Below, one piece after another: positions 54,581 to 62,611 of a DNA stretch of 64,000 bases. A program made the translations under genes and the position numbers. Within the stretch, counting starts at the first letter, position 1; the number at the start of each line of letters is the position of its first letter. This stretch comes from Silvibacterium acidisoli (GTDB taxonomy: Bacteria; Acidobacteriota; Terriglobia; Terriglobales; Acidobacteriaceae): assembly GCA_022870745.1 (NCBI GenBank), contig CP085323.1, positions 4,092,001 through 4,156,000 of the forward strand, written 5' to 3'. The notes beneath the pieces are model-generated. The model searched no databases and had not been told where the DNA came from. It saw only the letters and a program-made list of their open reading frames with translations.

Positions 54581-57040
54581 ATGATCGATGACCTGAAATT
54601 CGCTCTGCGTCAGTTACATAAGGCTCCGGGATTTGCACTCGCTGTGATCGCCACGCTTGCGCTGGGTGTGGGCGTGAACACGGCTGTCTTCAGCATGGTG
54701 GATGGATTCCTGCTGAGGAAGCTGCCGTACCCGGAGCCGGAGAAGCTGGCCCTGTTGATGACGCATGTCGAGGGCATGCACGGAGACGCCCAGGAGAACA
54801 GCAGTGTCGATACGAAGATCTGGCGGAACGTCCACGACAATGCGCGTTCCGTAACGATTGCGGCTTACGAGGAGAGCATCGACTCTGAGGGAAACGGAGC
54901 GAATCTGAACCCGGGAAGCGCGGGTGGAAATGCCGCCCGCTATGTCCGCTCGGGCGCAGTCACTTCGCATTACTTCGAGGCTTTGGGCATTCGCCCCTAC
55001 CTCGGCCGGGAGTTTTCGGAAGAGGAAACGCTTGCGGGCGGCCAGAATGCGGCGATATTGAGCTATGCGCTCTGGCAATCAACCTTCCATGGTGATACCG
55101 GAGTGGTGGGCCGATCTGTCGAGATCAAGGGAGAGCCCTATTCGGTGGTAGGCGTGATGCCCGCGAACCTCGCCGCTCCAGGTGGAAACGCGGAGTTATG
55201 GACCTCGTTGAAGCCCGGCATAAATGGTGCTTGTGACGGTTACGATTGCGGCATCATGGTGCGTTTGAAGCCGGGGACAAGCTGGCAGCAGGCGCAGTCG
55301 GAGCTGGGACGAATCGAAGTGCATCCCGACTACGAACACGCCAAGAGTGCCCGGCTCTACGCGCAGCCGATGGAGCAGAGTAATGCATCCGGCATGAAGC
55401 CGAAGCTGACAGCGTTGATGCTGGTGGTGGGTGCGATCCTGCTGATTGCCTGTGCCAACCTCGCCGGACTTACGCTGGTGCGGATTTCGCGACGCACGCA
55501 GGAGATTGCCACGCGCCTGGCACTGGGCGCTACACGCGGCGACATTCTGCGCCAGGTGTGGATCGAGAATTTGGTGCTTGCCGTCATCGGTTCGCTGGCC
55601 GGACTCGGGCTTGCGGAACTCATTCTGGCAGGACTGCCTGACTTTTTGCCGAAGGGGATGATACCGGCCCAGGGCCTGGCCCTCGACTACCGAGTGCTGG
55701 GCTTTACGCTGGCGTTGAGCGTGGGGACGAGCCTGCTCTTCGGAGCGTTGCCTGCCCTGGTGACGCGGCGTGTGGACCTGCGCACTTCGCTCGCAACCTC
55801 AAGCCGCTCGATTGCCGGAGGGTCCAACCGTGTGCGCAAGACGCTTATTGGCGCGGAGATCGCGATTACACTGGTGCTGATTGCCGGTTCAGGCTTGCTG
55901 GTGCGCACGCTCACACACCTTGAGACTCTGCCTCCGGGATTCGATTCGCATAATGTGCTGACGGCTAAGGCATCTCTCGATGATGCGCGCTACCGCGATG
56001 GCGCGGCTTTTCAAACGCTCCTCCGCAATAGCGTTGCCGCGATGAAGCGGATCCCAGGCGTGGAGGACGCAGCGGCAGGATTAAGTTTGCCCTATGAGCG
56101 TGGGCTTAACCTTCCCATTCTCATTCTTGACGGGAAGCAGGCAGGAAACGGTACGGCCTCGAGCATGACCTATGTCACTCCAGAATACTTCTCAACTCTG
56201 CGCGTCCCACTGCTGACCGGTCGCGGGTTTACTGACAGCGATACAGCCACAAGCGAGCCGGTCGTCGTGGTGAATGCGGGATTTGCGAAGGAGTTTTTCG
56301 GGACGACAGCCGTAGTCGGACGGCATATCGCAAACTCGTTCGGCGCGAGCCACTCGACGCCGATGGAAATTATTGGCGTGGTCAGCGACGTGACCAAAGA
56401 GCAGGGAATTCGATCGTCGGCGCCGCTTGGCACTGAACCTGTCTACTACATGCCCGCGACGCAGTTTCCGGTGTCGGGCCTCGCCACTGTGCACACATGG
56501 TTTCAGCCTTCATGGATCGTACGCGCAGATGCAATCACGCCACAGTTGCCGATTGCTATGCGTGAGGCGATGGCGAAGGTGGATCCTCGGCTGCCATTCT
56601 CAGGCTTTTATTCGATGGATCAGATCATGCGGCATGAACTCGAGACGCAGAGGATCGAGGTGCTGCTGCTCACGGTGCTCGCTGGGTTGGCGTTGTTGTT
56701 GTCGGCGGTGGGCGTATATGCGCTGGTTTCGAGCCTCGTGGTACAACAGATGCGCGAGATCGGCATTCGCATTGCGTTGGGAGCTTCGACCGGCCGCGTG
56801 ATGCGCGAGATGCTTGCTTCCGGAGTGGTCGCCGCTGGGTTTGGCATCGCTGCCGGATTGGGAATTTCGCTGCTGGTGCTGCGCGTGTTGAAGAGCGAAT
56901 TGTATGGCGTGGGCGTGTACGATCCTGTGACGTTGATTGGTGCTCCGCTGCTGTTGGCTCTGATTGTTTTGGCAGCGAGTGTGCCTCCTGCGCTGCGGGC
57001 GGGGCGGGTGGATCCGGCTTCTACGCTGCGGTCGGAGTGA
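54581..57040 (+). CDS. Acidobacterial duplicated orphan permease, second copy
   Basis: The 819-aa protein has the same layout as the upstream copy: N-terminal MIDDLKFALRQLHKAPGFAL, TM helix, periplasmic domain, FtsX domain (ACANLAGLTLVRISRRTQEIATRLALGATR), TM cluster (~330-400), second periplasmic domain and a terminal FtsX domain (QQMREIGIRIALGAS). The ATG has GGAGAAG just upstream. It is a diverged paralogue rather than a recent duplicate, since the two periplasmic domains differ. Followed by an intergenic repeat cluster. Confidence 0.9.
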   Translation: MIDDLKFALRQLHKAPGFALAVIATLALGVGVNTAVFSMVDGFLLRKLPYPEPEKLALLMTHVEGMHGDAQENSSVDTKIWRNVHDNARSVTIAAYEESIDSEGNGANLNPGSAGGNAARYVRSGAVTSHYFEALGIRPYLGREFSEEETLAGGQNAAILSYALWQSTFHGDTGVVGRSVEIKGEPYSVVGVMPANLAAPGGNAELWTSLKPGINGACDGYDCGIMVRLKPGTSWQQAQSELGRIEVHPDYEHAKSARLYAQPMEQSNASGMKPKLTALMLVVGAILLIACANLAGLTLVRISRRTQEIATRLALGATRGDILRQVWIENLVLAVIGSLAGLGLAELILAGLPDFLPKGMIPAQGLALDYRVLGFTLALSVGTSLLFGALPALVTRRVDLRTSLATSSRSIAGGSNRVRKTLIGAEIAITLVLIAGSGLLVRTLTHLETLPPGFDSHNVLTAKASLDDARYRDGAAFQTLLRNSVAAMKRIPGVEDAAAGLSLPYERGLNLPILILDGKQAGNGTASSMTYVTPEYFSTLRVPLLTGRGFTDSDTATSEPVVVVNAGFAKEFFGTTAVVGRHIANSFGASHSTPMEIIGVVSDVTKEQGIRSSAPLGTEPVYYMPATQFPVSGLATVHTWFQPSWIVRADAITPQLPIAMREAMAKVDPRLPFSGFYSMDQIMRHELETQRIEVLLLTVLAGLALLLSAVGVYALVSSLVVQQMREIGIRIALGASTGRVMREMLASGVVAAGFGIAAGLGISLLVLRVLKSELYGVGVYDPVTLIGAPLLLALIVLAASVPPALRAGRVDPASTLRSE

Positions 57041-57046
57041 GCCTCA

Positions 57047-57060
57047 GGGCCTGAAGGCCC
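57047..57060. repeat. Hairpin GGGCCT-GA-AGGCCC
   Basis: A 6-bp perfect stem with a GA loop lies just after the permease stop. It has the same CTGAAG tip as the larger hairpin at 57080, suggesting members of one intergenic repeat family. Confidence 0.45.
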
Positions 57061-57079
57061 ATTGTCATTGCCATTAGGT

Positions 57080-57099
57080 GCGCGGGCTGAAGCCCGCGC
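57080..57099. repeat. REP-like hairpin GCGCGGGCT-GA-AGCCCGCGC
   Basis: Nine-bp perfect inverted repeat with a GA tip, flanked by GGT and ACC. Elements of the form GCGGGCTGAAGCCCGC are common between acidobacterial genes. It could act as a bidirectional mRNA-stabilising or terminating hairpin. Confidence 0.6.
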
Positions 57100-57162
57100 C
57101 TACCTTTGTGAGTCAGCTTAGGCATTACCGCCACGTGTAAACCACTCATGGCCAAGTGTGTA

Positions 57163-57195
57163 CCCACCCATGACGAAACGGCCGTCATGGATGGG
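57163..57195. repeat. Long inverted repeat with CCCACCCATGACG arm
   Basis: Arms at 57163-57175 and 57183-57195 match at 12 of 13 positions, with a 7-nt loop. A 14-base relative of the left arm, CCCACCCGTGACGA, occurs at 60189-60202, suggesting a dispersed repeat. It lies 19 bp beyond the bufC-like stop on that gene's transcript and could terminate it. Confidence 0.5.
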
Positions 57196-57213
57196 GCACC
57201 CGCTGCATACCCG

Positions 57214-58098
57214 TTACTTAACCAGCGTGACAAACCAGCCGAGTTCTGCCCAGGTGGCGAAGGCCTGCTGCAGAAAGGCTCCGCGTTCTTCCTCGGGGAT
57301 AGTTGTGTCAGTGAAGGCGTACTCGATGGCTTCTCCCAGGGGCTTGCCGGAGAGCACTGCGTCGAGCAGGCGATAGTCTTCGCGGTGCAGACGCTTGTAG
57401 TAGATCGAGTTGTCGTGGCGATGCACAGCGAGATGAATCTCTTCCGCGGGTAGGGAAGAGACGCGGCGCACATGCCTGCGCTTGCGCTCGATGCTGGCAT
57501 TGTTGCTCGACGAGTCGGCGCTGCCGTTTTCGCTGCGCAGCTCGATGAGCAGGTCGTCGACCGGATAGTTCAGCTCGAGCACGCGCAGGAACGGCTGGAG
57601 TTTGAGAATGGACTGCTCGTTGATCGAGGCCAGCTCGTCGGCATCGATAGGGGGCAGTTGCGCGGAGTCGAAGGCGTCGATGTGCGCCCACTCAAGCCGT
57701 GCCATATCGAGCGCGAGCTGCGGACGCGGTCCCAGGTGTTCCGGATTTTCGTTGAGCCACTTATCGAGCTTCGACCCCAGGTTGCGCAGCGAGAAAGACG
57801 TTGATGGTCGCTCGGTAAGGTAAGCGCGCATCAGCTTATCGAAGCGCGTGCTGCCAATGATCGCCTTCACTCCTGGAAAGTCTTCTTCGAAGCAGGAGTA
57901 GAGCCGGAACCAGTACTGCCGGTTGTAGATCTCGAGGCGATCGAAGGATGTAAGCCGGTCGTTTGGCTTGATCATCGCTTCGGCTTCAGTGCGGTTCAAG
58001 CGGCCATCCGGCTGCTTGCGCGGCATCGTCTCGGCGCGGGTGAGCGGCTGCATGACGGCGGCGGCAACGCGGCGCTGGAGTTCGAGTAGCTCGCTCAT
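57214..58098 (-). CDS. DUF2063/BufC-HvfC family partner of the MNIO enzyme
   Basis: The ATG at 58098 overlaps the bufB-like stop by 4 nt (ATGA). Residues ~1-105 match the DUF2063 'putative DNA-binding' domain: RLEIYNRQYWFRLYSCFEEDFPGVKAIIG. The C-terminal part (~130-294) includes RLEWAHIDAFD and PVDDLLIELRSE and is typical of BufC/HvfC. In related systems the protein presents the precursor peptide to the MNIO enzyme; DNA binding is not supported. It is the last gene of the three-gene cluster. Confidence 0.86.
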   Translation of the reverse strand: MSELLELQRRVAAAVMQPLTRAETMPRKQPDGRLNRTEAEAMIKPNDRLTSFDRLEIYNRQYWFRLYSCFEEDFPGVKAIIGSTRFDKLMRAYLTERPSTSFSLRNLGSKLDKWLNENPEHLGPRPQLALDMARLEWAHIDAFDSAQLPPIDADELASINEQSILKLQPFLRVLELNYPVDDLLIELRSENGSADSSSNNASIERKRRHVRRVSSLPAEEIHLAVHRHDNSIYYKRLHREDYRLLDAVLSGKPLGEAIEYAFTDTTIPEEERGAFLQQAFATWAELGWFVTLVK

Positions 58099-58970
58099 TT
58101 CGCGGCCTCTTCGAGTGCTGGTTCTTCTTTCGTGGGCTTCGCGGCTGCGAGATAGCGATGGGCCTTGAGTGCCTCGGCATGCACTTCTTCGAAGCTGGGG
58201 ATGTTGTCGTCCCACTCGAGCAGCGTTGCTGTGGGGCCGGCGCGTTCGATGGTACGCGCGTAGAGATCCCACACTGGGTCGAGCACGGGATGATCGTGCG
58301 TGTCGAGAATGTACTTCTCGAACTTCGAGTGGCCGGCAATGTGGATCTGTGCGATTCGCTCTGCGGGCACTGAGTTTACGTAGGTAAACGGATCGAAGCT
58401 ATGGTTCTGAGACGAGACATAAATGTTGTTCACGTCGAGCAGGATGCCGCAGTCGGCGCTTTCGACGACTTCGTTGAGGAACTCCCATTCGGTCATCTCG
58501 GAGACGTGATACTCGGCGTAGCTCGAGACGTTTTCGACGGCGATAGGGATCTCAAGATAATCGCGCACATTGCGGATGCGCTCGGCGGTGACCTTTACGG
58601 CCTCCCAGGTATAAGGCATGGGAAGCAGGTCGTGCGTGTAGCGGCCGTCGACGGAGCCCCAGCAGAGATGGTCGCTGAGCCATGGCGTGTTAGTGCGGCG
58701 TACGAGCTGCTTGAGGCGCTTTAAATGCTCGGGATCGGGATCGCTGGCGGAGCCGAAGTACATGGAGACGCCGTGCTGCACCACTTTGTATTGATCGAGA
58801 ATCTGATCGAGGATCTGCAGCGGACGGCCGCCATCGATCATGTAGTTTTCAGAGATGATTTCGAACCAGTCGACGACCGGCTTTTTCGAAAGGATGTGCT
58901 GGTAGTGCGGGATGCGAAGACCGATTCCGACTCCGTACTCGGTGAATCCGTTAAAACGATTGGCAGGCAT
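58095..58970 (-). CDS. DUF692 multinuclear non-heme iron oxidase (MNIO), BufB/HvfB-like
   Basis: The 291-aa TIM-barrel enzyme has clear metal-site motifs: QHGVSMYFG (His66), LSDHLCWG (His101), AVENVSSY (Glu146), LLDVNNIY (Asp179), QIHIAGH (His210, His214), DTHDHP (Asp223, His225/227), LLEWDDNIPS (Glu252). In the family these hold two or three irons and act on cysteines or other residues of a peptide substrate, for example to make oxazolones, thiooxazoles or thioamides. Context (Cys-rich exported peptide upstream, DUF2063 partner downstream) makes it a RiPP maturase. The gene lies 74 bp after the precursor, beyond a hairpin. Confidence 0.9.
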   Translation of the reverse strand: MPANRFNGFTEYGVGIGLRIPHYQHILSKKPVVDWFEIISENYMIDGGRPLQILDQILDQYKVVQHGVSMYFGSASDPDPEHLKRLKQLVRRTNTPWLSDHLCWGSVDGRYTHDLLPMPYTWEAVKVTAERIRNVRDYLEIPIAVENVSSYAEYHVSEMTEWEFLNEVVESADCGILLDVNNIYVSSQNHSFDPFTYVNSVPAERIAQIHIAGHSKFEKYILDTHDHPVLDPVWDLYARTIERAGPTATLLEWDDNIPSFEEVHAEALKAHRYLAAAKPTKEEPALEEAAK

Positions 58971-58994
58971 CGGAAGTTTGACTCCTGTTTGGGG

Positions 58995-59020
58995 AAAAGG
59001 GCCGGCATCGCTGCCGGCCC
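58995..59020 (-). terminator. Terminator/attenuator between precursor and MNIO genes
   Basis: GGGCCGGC (58999-59006) pairs perfectly with GCCGGCCC (59013-59020), 6-nt loop; TTTTCC follows on the minus strand. Partial read-through would give more precursor mRNA than enzyme mRNA, as in many RiPP clusters. Confidence 0.75.
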
Positions 59021-59044
59021 CGGGTTTGTAACAGAAGGGTAGAA

Positions 59045-59347
59045 CTACTTAGGCATTTTGGAGCCGTCAGTTGCGCAGCCGCCCTTGCCCTTGCAGCTGT
59101 TCTTGCCCTTGCAGCCATTGTCGCTGCTCTTGCAGCCGCCCTGGCCCTTGCAATCGTTCTTTCCTTTACAGGAGTGCTTGTCGTCAGCGAAGTTGGACGA
59201 AGCGCTGCTGAACGACGCTTTGCCCGCCTTAACTACGGGGTTGTTTGCCTGCGAGGTCGTGGCAGCCTGCATTGTGGCGGTTCCACCGAGCAGGCCGGAA
59301 ACGGCCGCAGCAACCATAAGGGTCTTCATCGAGTTTGTCATTGTCAT
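59045..59347 (-). CDS. Bufferin-like Cys-rich RiPP precursor (BufA type)
   Basis: The 100-aa product starts at an ATG with AAGGAG upstream; ATGs at 59341 and 59329 are alternatives. A Sec signal peptide spans ~1-28 (hydrophobic core LMVAAAVSGLLGG, cleavage near MQA). A linker of ~30 residues rich in Ser, Ala and Lys follows. The C-terminal core holds six Cys (60, 66, 72, 79, 85, 91), arranged as two near-copies of CKGKNxCKGxGGC separated by SSDNG. The MNIO and DUF2063 genes follow. The peptide is probably modified on its Cys and then exported to bind a soft metal such as copper. It lacks the four-Cys DUF2282 pattern, so the name is by analogy. Confidence 0.83.
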   Translation of the reverse strand: MTMTNSMKTLMVAAAVSGLLGGTATMQAATTSQANNPVVKAGKASFSSASSNFADDKHSCKGKNDCKGQGGCKSSDNGCKGKNSCKGKGGCATDGSKMPK

Positions 59348-59402
59348 TCCTCTCCTTCAGGTCAAGACCCGGCGTAGATGGCCGGCGGGAGACCTGTGCT
59401 GC

Positions 59403-59436
59403 GTACTAGGAGTACATCAGCGGGGTTAAGGTTACA
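59403..59436 (-). promoter_or_regulatory. Candidate regulated promoter of the bufferin cluster
   Basis: On the minus strand TGTAACC (59436-59430) resembles the AAC-containing -35 of ECF sigma factors. A 13-bp palindrome GTACT-AGG-AGTAC (59403-59415) lies 14 bp downstream, near the expected -10. Both sit within 90 bp of the precursor ATG. No ECF sigma gene is in the window. Confidence 0.3.
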
Positions 59437-59569
59437 GCATTTCTCAAAAAAAATACGTGCCATTTGTCACTTAAATGTTTTTGTTTTCTTCCACATCCAA
59501 ATGTCATCGCGGTTCGTTCTAGCGCACATCATTGCAGGCGTTACGCAGGCTGCGCCGCCGCTCGCAGGA

Positions 59570-60166
59570 TCATTCACCTCGGTTGCGCAGTGCGAAGGCG
59601 ATCGTGGTTGTTCCGCGCAATCCGCTCCGCTGCTCCGCAGCCTGATTGAGGCCTTCCTCTACTGGCGACCACTCGGTCGAGAGCTCGGCGGCGAGAATCT
59701 CCTGTTCGTTTGCTCCATCGAAACACAACTCGCATACTCCGATTCCTTCTTCGGTGCGCAGCGGCAGCCCGAATACGCGACAGGTGACGGGACGCCAGGA
59801 ATAAAGGTCGCACATGCCGGTTTGCGGATCGAGCACGGGGCAGGTCTCTTCGTTGCCGAAGTCTTCGAAGGATGGGTCTTCCTGGTTGAGAATGCCGGTG
59901 GCCGCGTCGCCCGGAAACTGCGGCGTGAGCCGTGCGACGGATTCAGCAACGCGCTTGCGAACGCGTGCGGCTCGAGCAGGATCGATCTGCGTGGTGATCT
60001 CAAGACCGTTGCGAAGACGCTCTGCATCGAGTTGGTTGATTGAGAAGATGCCGACGCAGCACTGCGTGCAGCCGGGGTGGCAATGCAGCCAGTGCCCTGC
60101 GCGCCTGGCAGCGTCCGCAGTCGCAGCATCGATGATCTGCACGAGCTGCTGATCGTTTGGGGGCAT
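59570..60166 (-). CDS. YkgJ-family cysteine cluster protein
   Basis: The ~198-aa protein has the N-terminal cluster CHPGCTQCC and a later set CPVLDPQTGMCDLYSWRPVTC with RVFGLP, the YkgJ pattern thought to bind zinc or an iron-sulphur centre. A GTG at 60193 is also in frame but, like the ATG at 60166, lacks a strong ribosome-binding site. It lies 222 bp upstream of the bufferin precursor on the same strand. The gap is long enough for a separate promoter, so operon membership is unclear. Confidence 0.8.
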   Translation of the reverse strand: MPPNDQQLVQIIDAATADAARRAGHWLHCHPGCTQCCVGIFSINQLDAERLRNGLEITTQIDPARAARVRKRVAESVARLTPQFPGDAATGILNQEDPSFEDFGNEETCPVLDPQTGMCDLYSWRPVTCRVFGLPLRTEEGIGVCELCFDGANEQEILAAELSTEWSPVEEGLNQAAEQRSGLRGTTTIAFALRNRGE

Positions 60167-60350
60167 GAGTTCAGGATAATGCGGAGTGCCCACCCGTGAC
60201 GAGGAGACAGCGTGGTTAGTGCGGCGATACTGTGCGCTTCTATAACGTATCGAAACTTCTTACTGCGTTCGGAATGACAGCTTATGAATGAGATAGCGCC
60301 CGCGATTTTGCGATCAAAGTGGTCGTATTCACTCCTGATACGTTGATTAT

Positions 60351-61205
60351 GTGAAGGTCCCTCGCAATTGCAGATTGAGATCGGTATGCGCGGTTGCGAT
60401 GCTGATCGTAGCGTGTGTGATGAGCCGCAGCGCCGCAGCGCAGGACAACTACGAGATCCAGGTATATGGAGCGGATACGATCGCTCCGAAGAGCACGATG
60501 GTGGAGCTGCACAGTAACTTCACCGCCGATGGATCGAGACCTCTGCCCGGCTCTGTCTACGCGGCAGACCGGATGTATCCGACGAACCACGCTCAGCATG
60601 AGACGGTTGAGATTACGCAGGGAATCAACAACTGGTCCGAGGTAGGCTTCTACATCTTTACGAGCTCGCGCAGCGGCCAGGGCGTGCAGTGGGTGGGCGA
60701 TCACATTCGTCCGCGAGTGCGTGTGCCCGACAGCTGGCACTGGCCGCTGGGCGTGAGCCTTTCAACCGAGATAGGCTACCAGCGCCGCGACTTCTCGACC
60801 GATACGTGGACGTGGGAGATTCGTCCGATTGTCGATAAGACGGTTGGCCGCTGGTATTTTGCGGTGAATCCGGCGCTCGAGCGTTCGTTCCATGGGCAGA
60901 CGGTGAGCGAGGGCGTGGGCTTTTCGCCGAGCGCGAAGGTCGGCTACGACTTCACCAAGCAGATCTCGGGCGGCCTGGAGTACTACGCCAACTATGGCAG
61001 GCTTGGCGCATTCGATTCTTTCCACGAGCAGGAACAGCAGTTCTTTCCCGCGGTGGATCTGAATGTGTCTCCGCAATGGGAGATTAACTTCGGTGTCGGA
61101 GTGGGTGTGACGGGAAGCACGGATCACCTGATCGTGAAGGCCATCGTGGGAAGGCACTTCGACTGGTCGCACCATCGGGCCGGAACCTCGGAGAGCACGC
61201 AATAG
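60351..61205 (+). CDS. Exported outer-membrane-barrel-like protein
   Basis: A GTG start yields a signal peptide (~1-30, ending SAAA). The ~254-residue mature protein is rich in alternating hydrophobic strands (VELHSNF, WSEVGFYIF, LSTEIGYQRRDF, WYFAVNPALERSF, SAKVGYDF, GLEYYANYG, INFGVGVGVTG, LIVKAIVGRHFDW) and ends near an aromatic residue, as expected for a beta-barrel. The product spans the outer membrane and might pass metal or solute. It is separated by 2 bp from the multicopper oxidase gene, so the two probably work together. Confidence 0.75.
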   Translation: MKVPRNCRLRSVCAVAMLIVACVMSRSAAAQDNYEIQVYGADTIAPKSTMVELHSNFTADGSRPLPGSVYAADRMYPTNHAQHETVEITQGINNWSEVGFYIFTSSRSGQGVQWVGDHIRPRVRVPDSWHWPLGVSLSTEIGYQRRDFSTDTWTWEIRPIVDKTVGRWYFAVNPALERSFHGQTVSEGVGFSPSAKVGYDFTKQISGGLEYYANYGRLGAFDSFHEQEQQFFPAVDLNVSPQWEINFGVGVGVTGSTDHLIVKAIVGRHFDWSHHRAGTSESTQ

Positions 61206-61207
61206 CC

Positions 61208-62542
61208 ATGCATGTGGACCGGCGAAAATTTCTAGGTATGGCGGCTGCAGCGGCCGCGGCGGCCCGGAGCGGCTGGGCGCAACCGGCGGCAGACGTGAGG
61301 CTGGAGATCGCTCCGTTGAAGCTCGAGATTGCGCCGGGTAAGGTCATTCACACGGTTGCTTATAACGGCAGTGTTCCCGGTCCGCTGATCCGCTGGCCCG
61401 AGGGCAAACCGATTGCGATCGACGTAGTGAATAAGACAGACGCTCCGGAGCTGGTGCATTGGCACGGGCAATGGATTCCTTCGCTGCAGGACGGGGCGAT
61501 GGAAGAAGGTTCGCCGATGATTGCGCCGGGCGGGCAGCTTCGTTATGAGTTCACGCCGCAGCCCGCGGGTTTTCGCTGGTACCACACGCACGGATATGCC
61601 GGGCACGACCTGAAAAAGAGCCTCTACTCGGGGCAGTTCGGTTGCTTCTACGTCGAGCCGAAGCAGGAGCCGGGCGACTTCGACCGCGAAGTCTTTCTAA
61701 CGCTGCACGACTGGAATGCCAGCATGGGCGGCGGCGCCGATGCGTCGATGGACGCAGTCTATGAATACGGGACCATAGGTGACCGGATGCTCGGCCACGG
61801 TGAACCGGTGCGTGTGAAACAGGGCGAGCGGGTGCTCTTTCGGGTGCTGAATGCCAGCGCAACCCTGACGCACTGGCTTGCGTTGGCCGGCCATGAGATG
61901 ACGGTTGTTGCGATGGACGGGAATGCTGTTCCTGCTCCACGGAAGGTGGCGGCTGTCAGGCTGGCCCCGGCGGAACGCGTCGATGTTGTGGTGGCGATGG
62001 ATCATCCCGGAGTGTGGGTGCTGGGCGAGACACGTGAAGACTATCGCAAGGCGGGCACAGGAATCGTTGTGGAGTATGCCGGGCAAACGGGCGAGGCGCG
62101 CTGGCAGGATCCGCCGGAAGCAACCTGGGACTACGGGATATTTGCGAGCGGATTATCGCAACAGAATCATGCCGATACGGTGGTCCCCCTCGTATTCAAG
62201 TCGAAGTTTCGCGGGCATGGCGAGTTCGATTACTGGATGATCAACGGAAAGTCTTTTCCGAAGACAGATGTCATTCCGCTGGTCGCTGGAAAGCGGTATC
62301 GGCTGGCGATGAAAAACATGAGCACGGACGATCACCCCATCCATCTGCATCGGCATTCGTTCGAAGTGACGAGCATCGATGGGAAGGCCATGAGTGGTTT
62401 GCACAAGGATGTGCTGGTGGTGAAGGCGAATGGGACGGCGGAGGTGGACTTCGTTGCTTCGAACCCGGGCGACACGCTCTTCCATTGCCATCAGCAGACA
62501 CACATGGATTTCGGGTTCATGATGCTGTTTCGATACCGGTGA
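61208..62542 (+). CDS. Tat-exported multicopper oxidase
   Basis: The 444-aa protein starts with a twin-arginine leader (DRRKFLG plus an Ala-rich stretch). Cupredoxin copper motifs are complete: HWHG (84-87), WYHTH (125-129), HPIHLHRH (~376-383) and HCHQQTHMDFGFMM (~426-439), giving three type-3/type-2 sites and a type-1 Cys (with Met). The family oxidises substrates with O2 reduction; Tat-exported members often oxidise Cu(I) to less toxic Cu(II). The upstream gene is 2 bp away and the locus neighbours the bufferin cluster and cutC, consistent with copper tolerance. Confidence 0.92.
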   Translation: MHVDRRKFLGMAAAAAAAARSGWAQPAADVRLEIAPLKLEIAPGKVIHTVAYNGSVPGPLIRWPEGKPIAIDVVNKTDAPELVHWHGQWIPSLQDGAMEEGSPMIAPGGQLRYEFTPQPAGFRWYHTHGYAGHDLKKSLYSGQFGCFYVEPKQEPGDFDREVFLTLHDWNASMGGGADASMDAVYEYGTIGDRMLGHGEPVRVKQGERVLFRVLNASATLTHWLALAGHEMTVVAMDGNAVPAPRKVAAVRLAPAERVDVVVAMDHPGVWVLGETREDYRKAGTGIVVEYAGQTGEARWQDPPEATWDYGIFASGLSQQNHADTVVPLVFKSKFRGHGEFDYWMINGKSFPKTDVIPLVAGKRYRLAMKNMSTDDHPIHLHRHSFEVTSIDGKAMSGLHKDVLVVKANGTAEVDFVASNPGDTLFHCHQQTHMDFGFMMLFRYR

Positions 62543-62551
62543 GCGAGCGGA

Positions 62552-62579
62552 CCTCAGCGGGCTGAGGTTCGCGCCCGCT
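62552..62579. repeat. Overlapping alternative hairpins between convergent genes
   Basis: CCTCAG-CGGG-CTGAGG (62552-62567) overlaps AGCGGGC...GCCCGCT (62556-62562 with 62573-62579); the two folds exclude each other. They lie between the oxidase and cutC stops. The composition resembles the GCGGGCTGAAGCCCGC-type intergenic repeats at 57 kb. Confidence 0.4.
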
Positions 62580-62611
62580 GGGAATGACAATGCAAATGGT
62601 GCGGGTTATTA

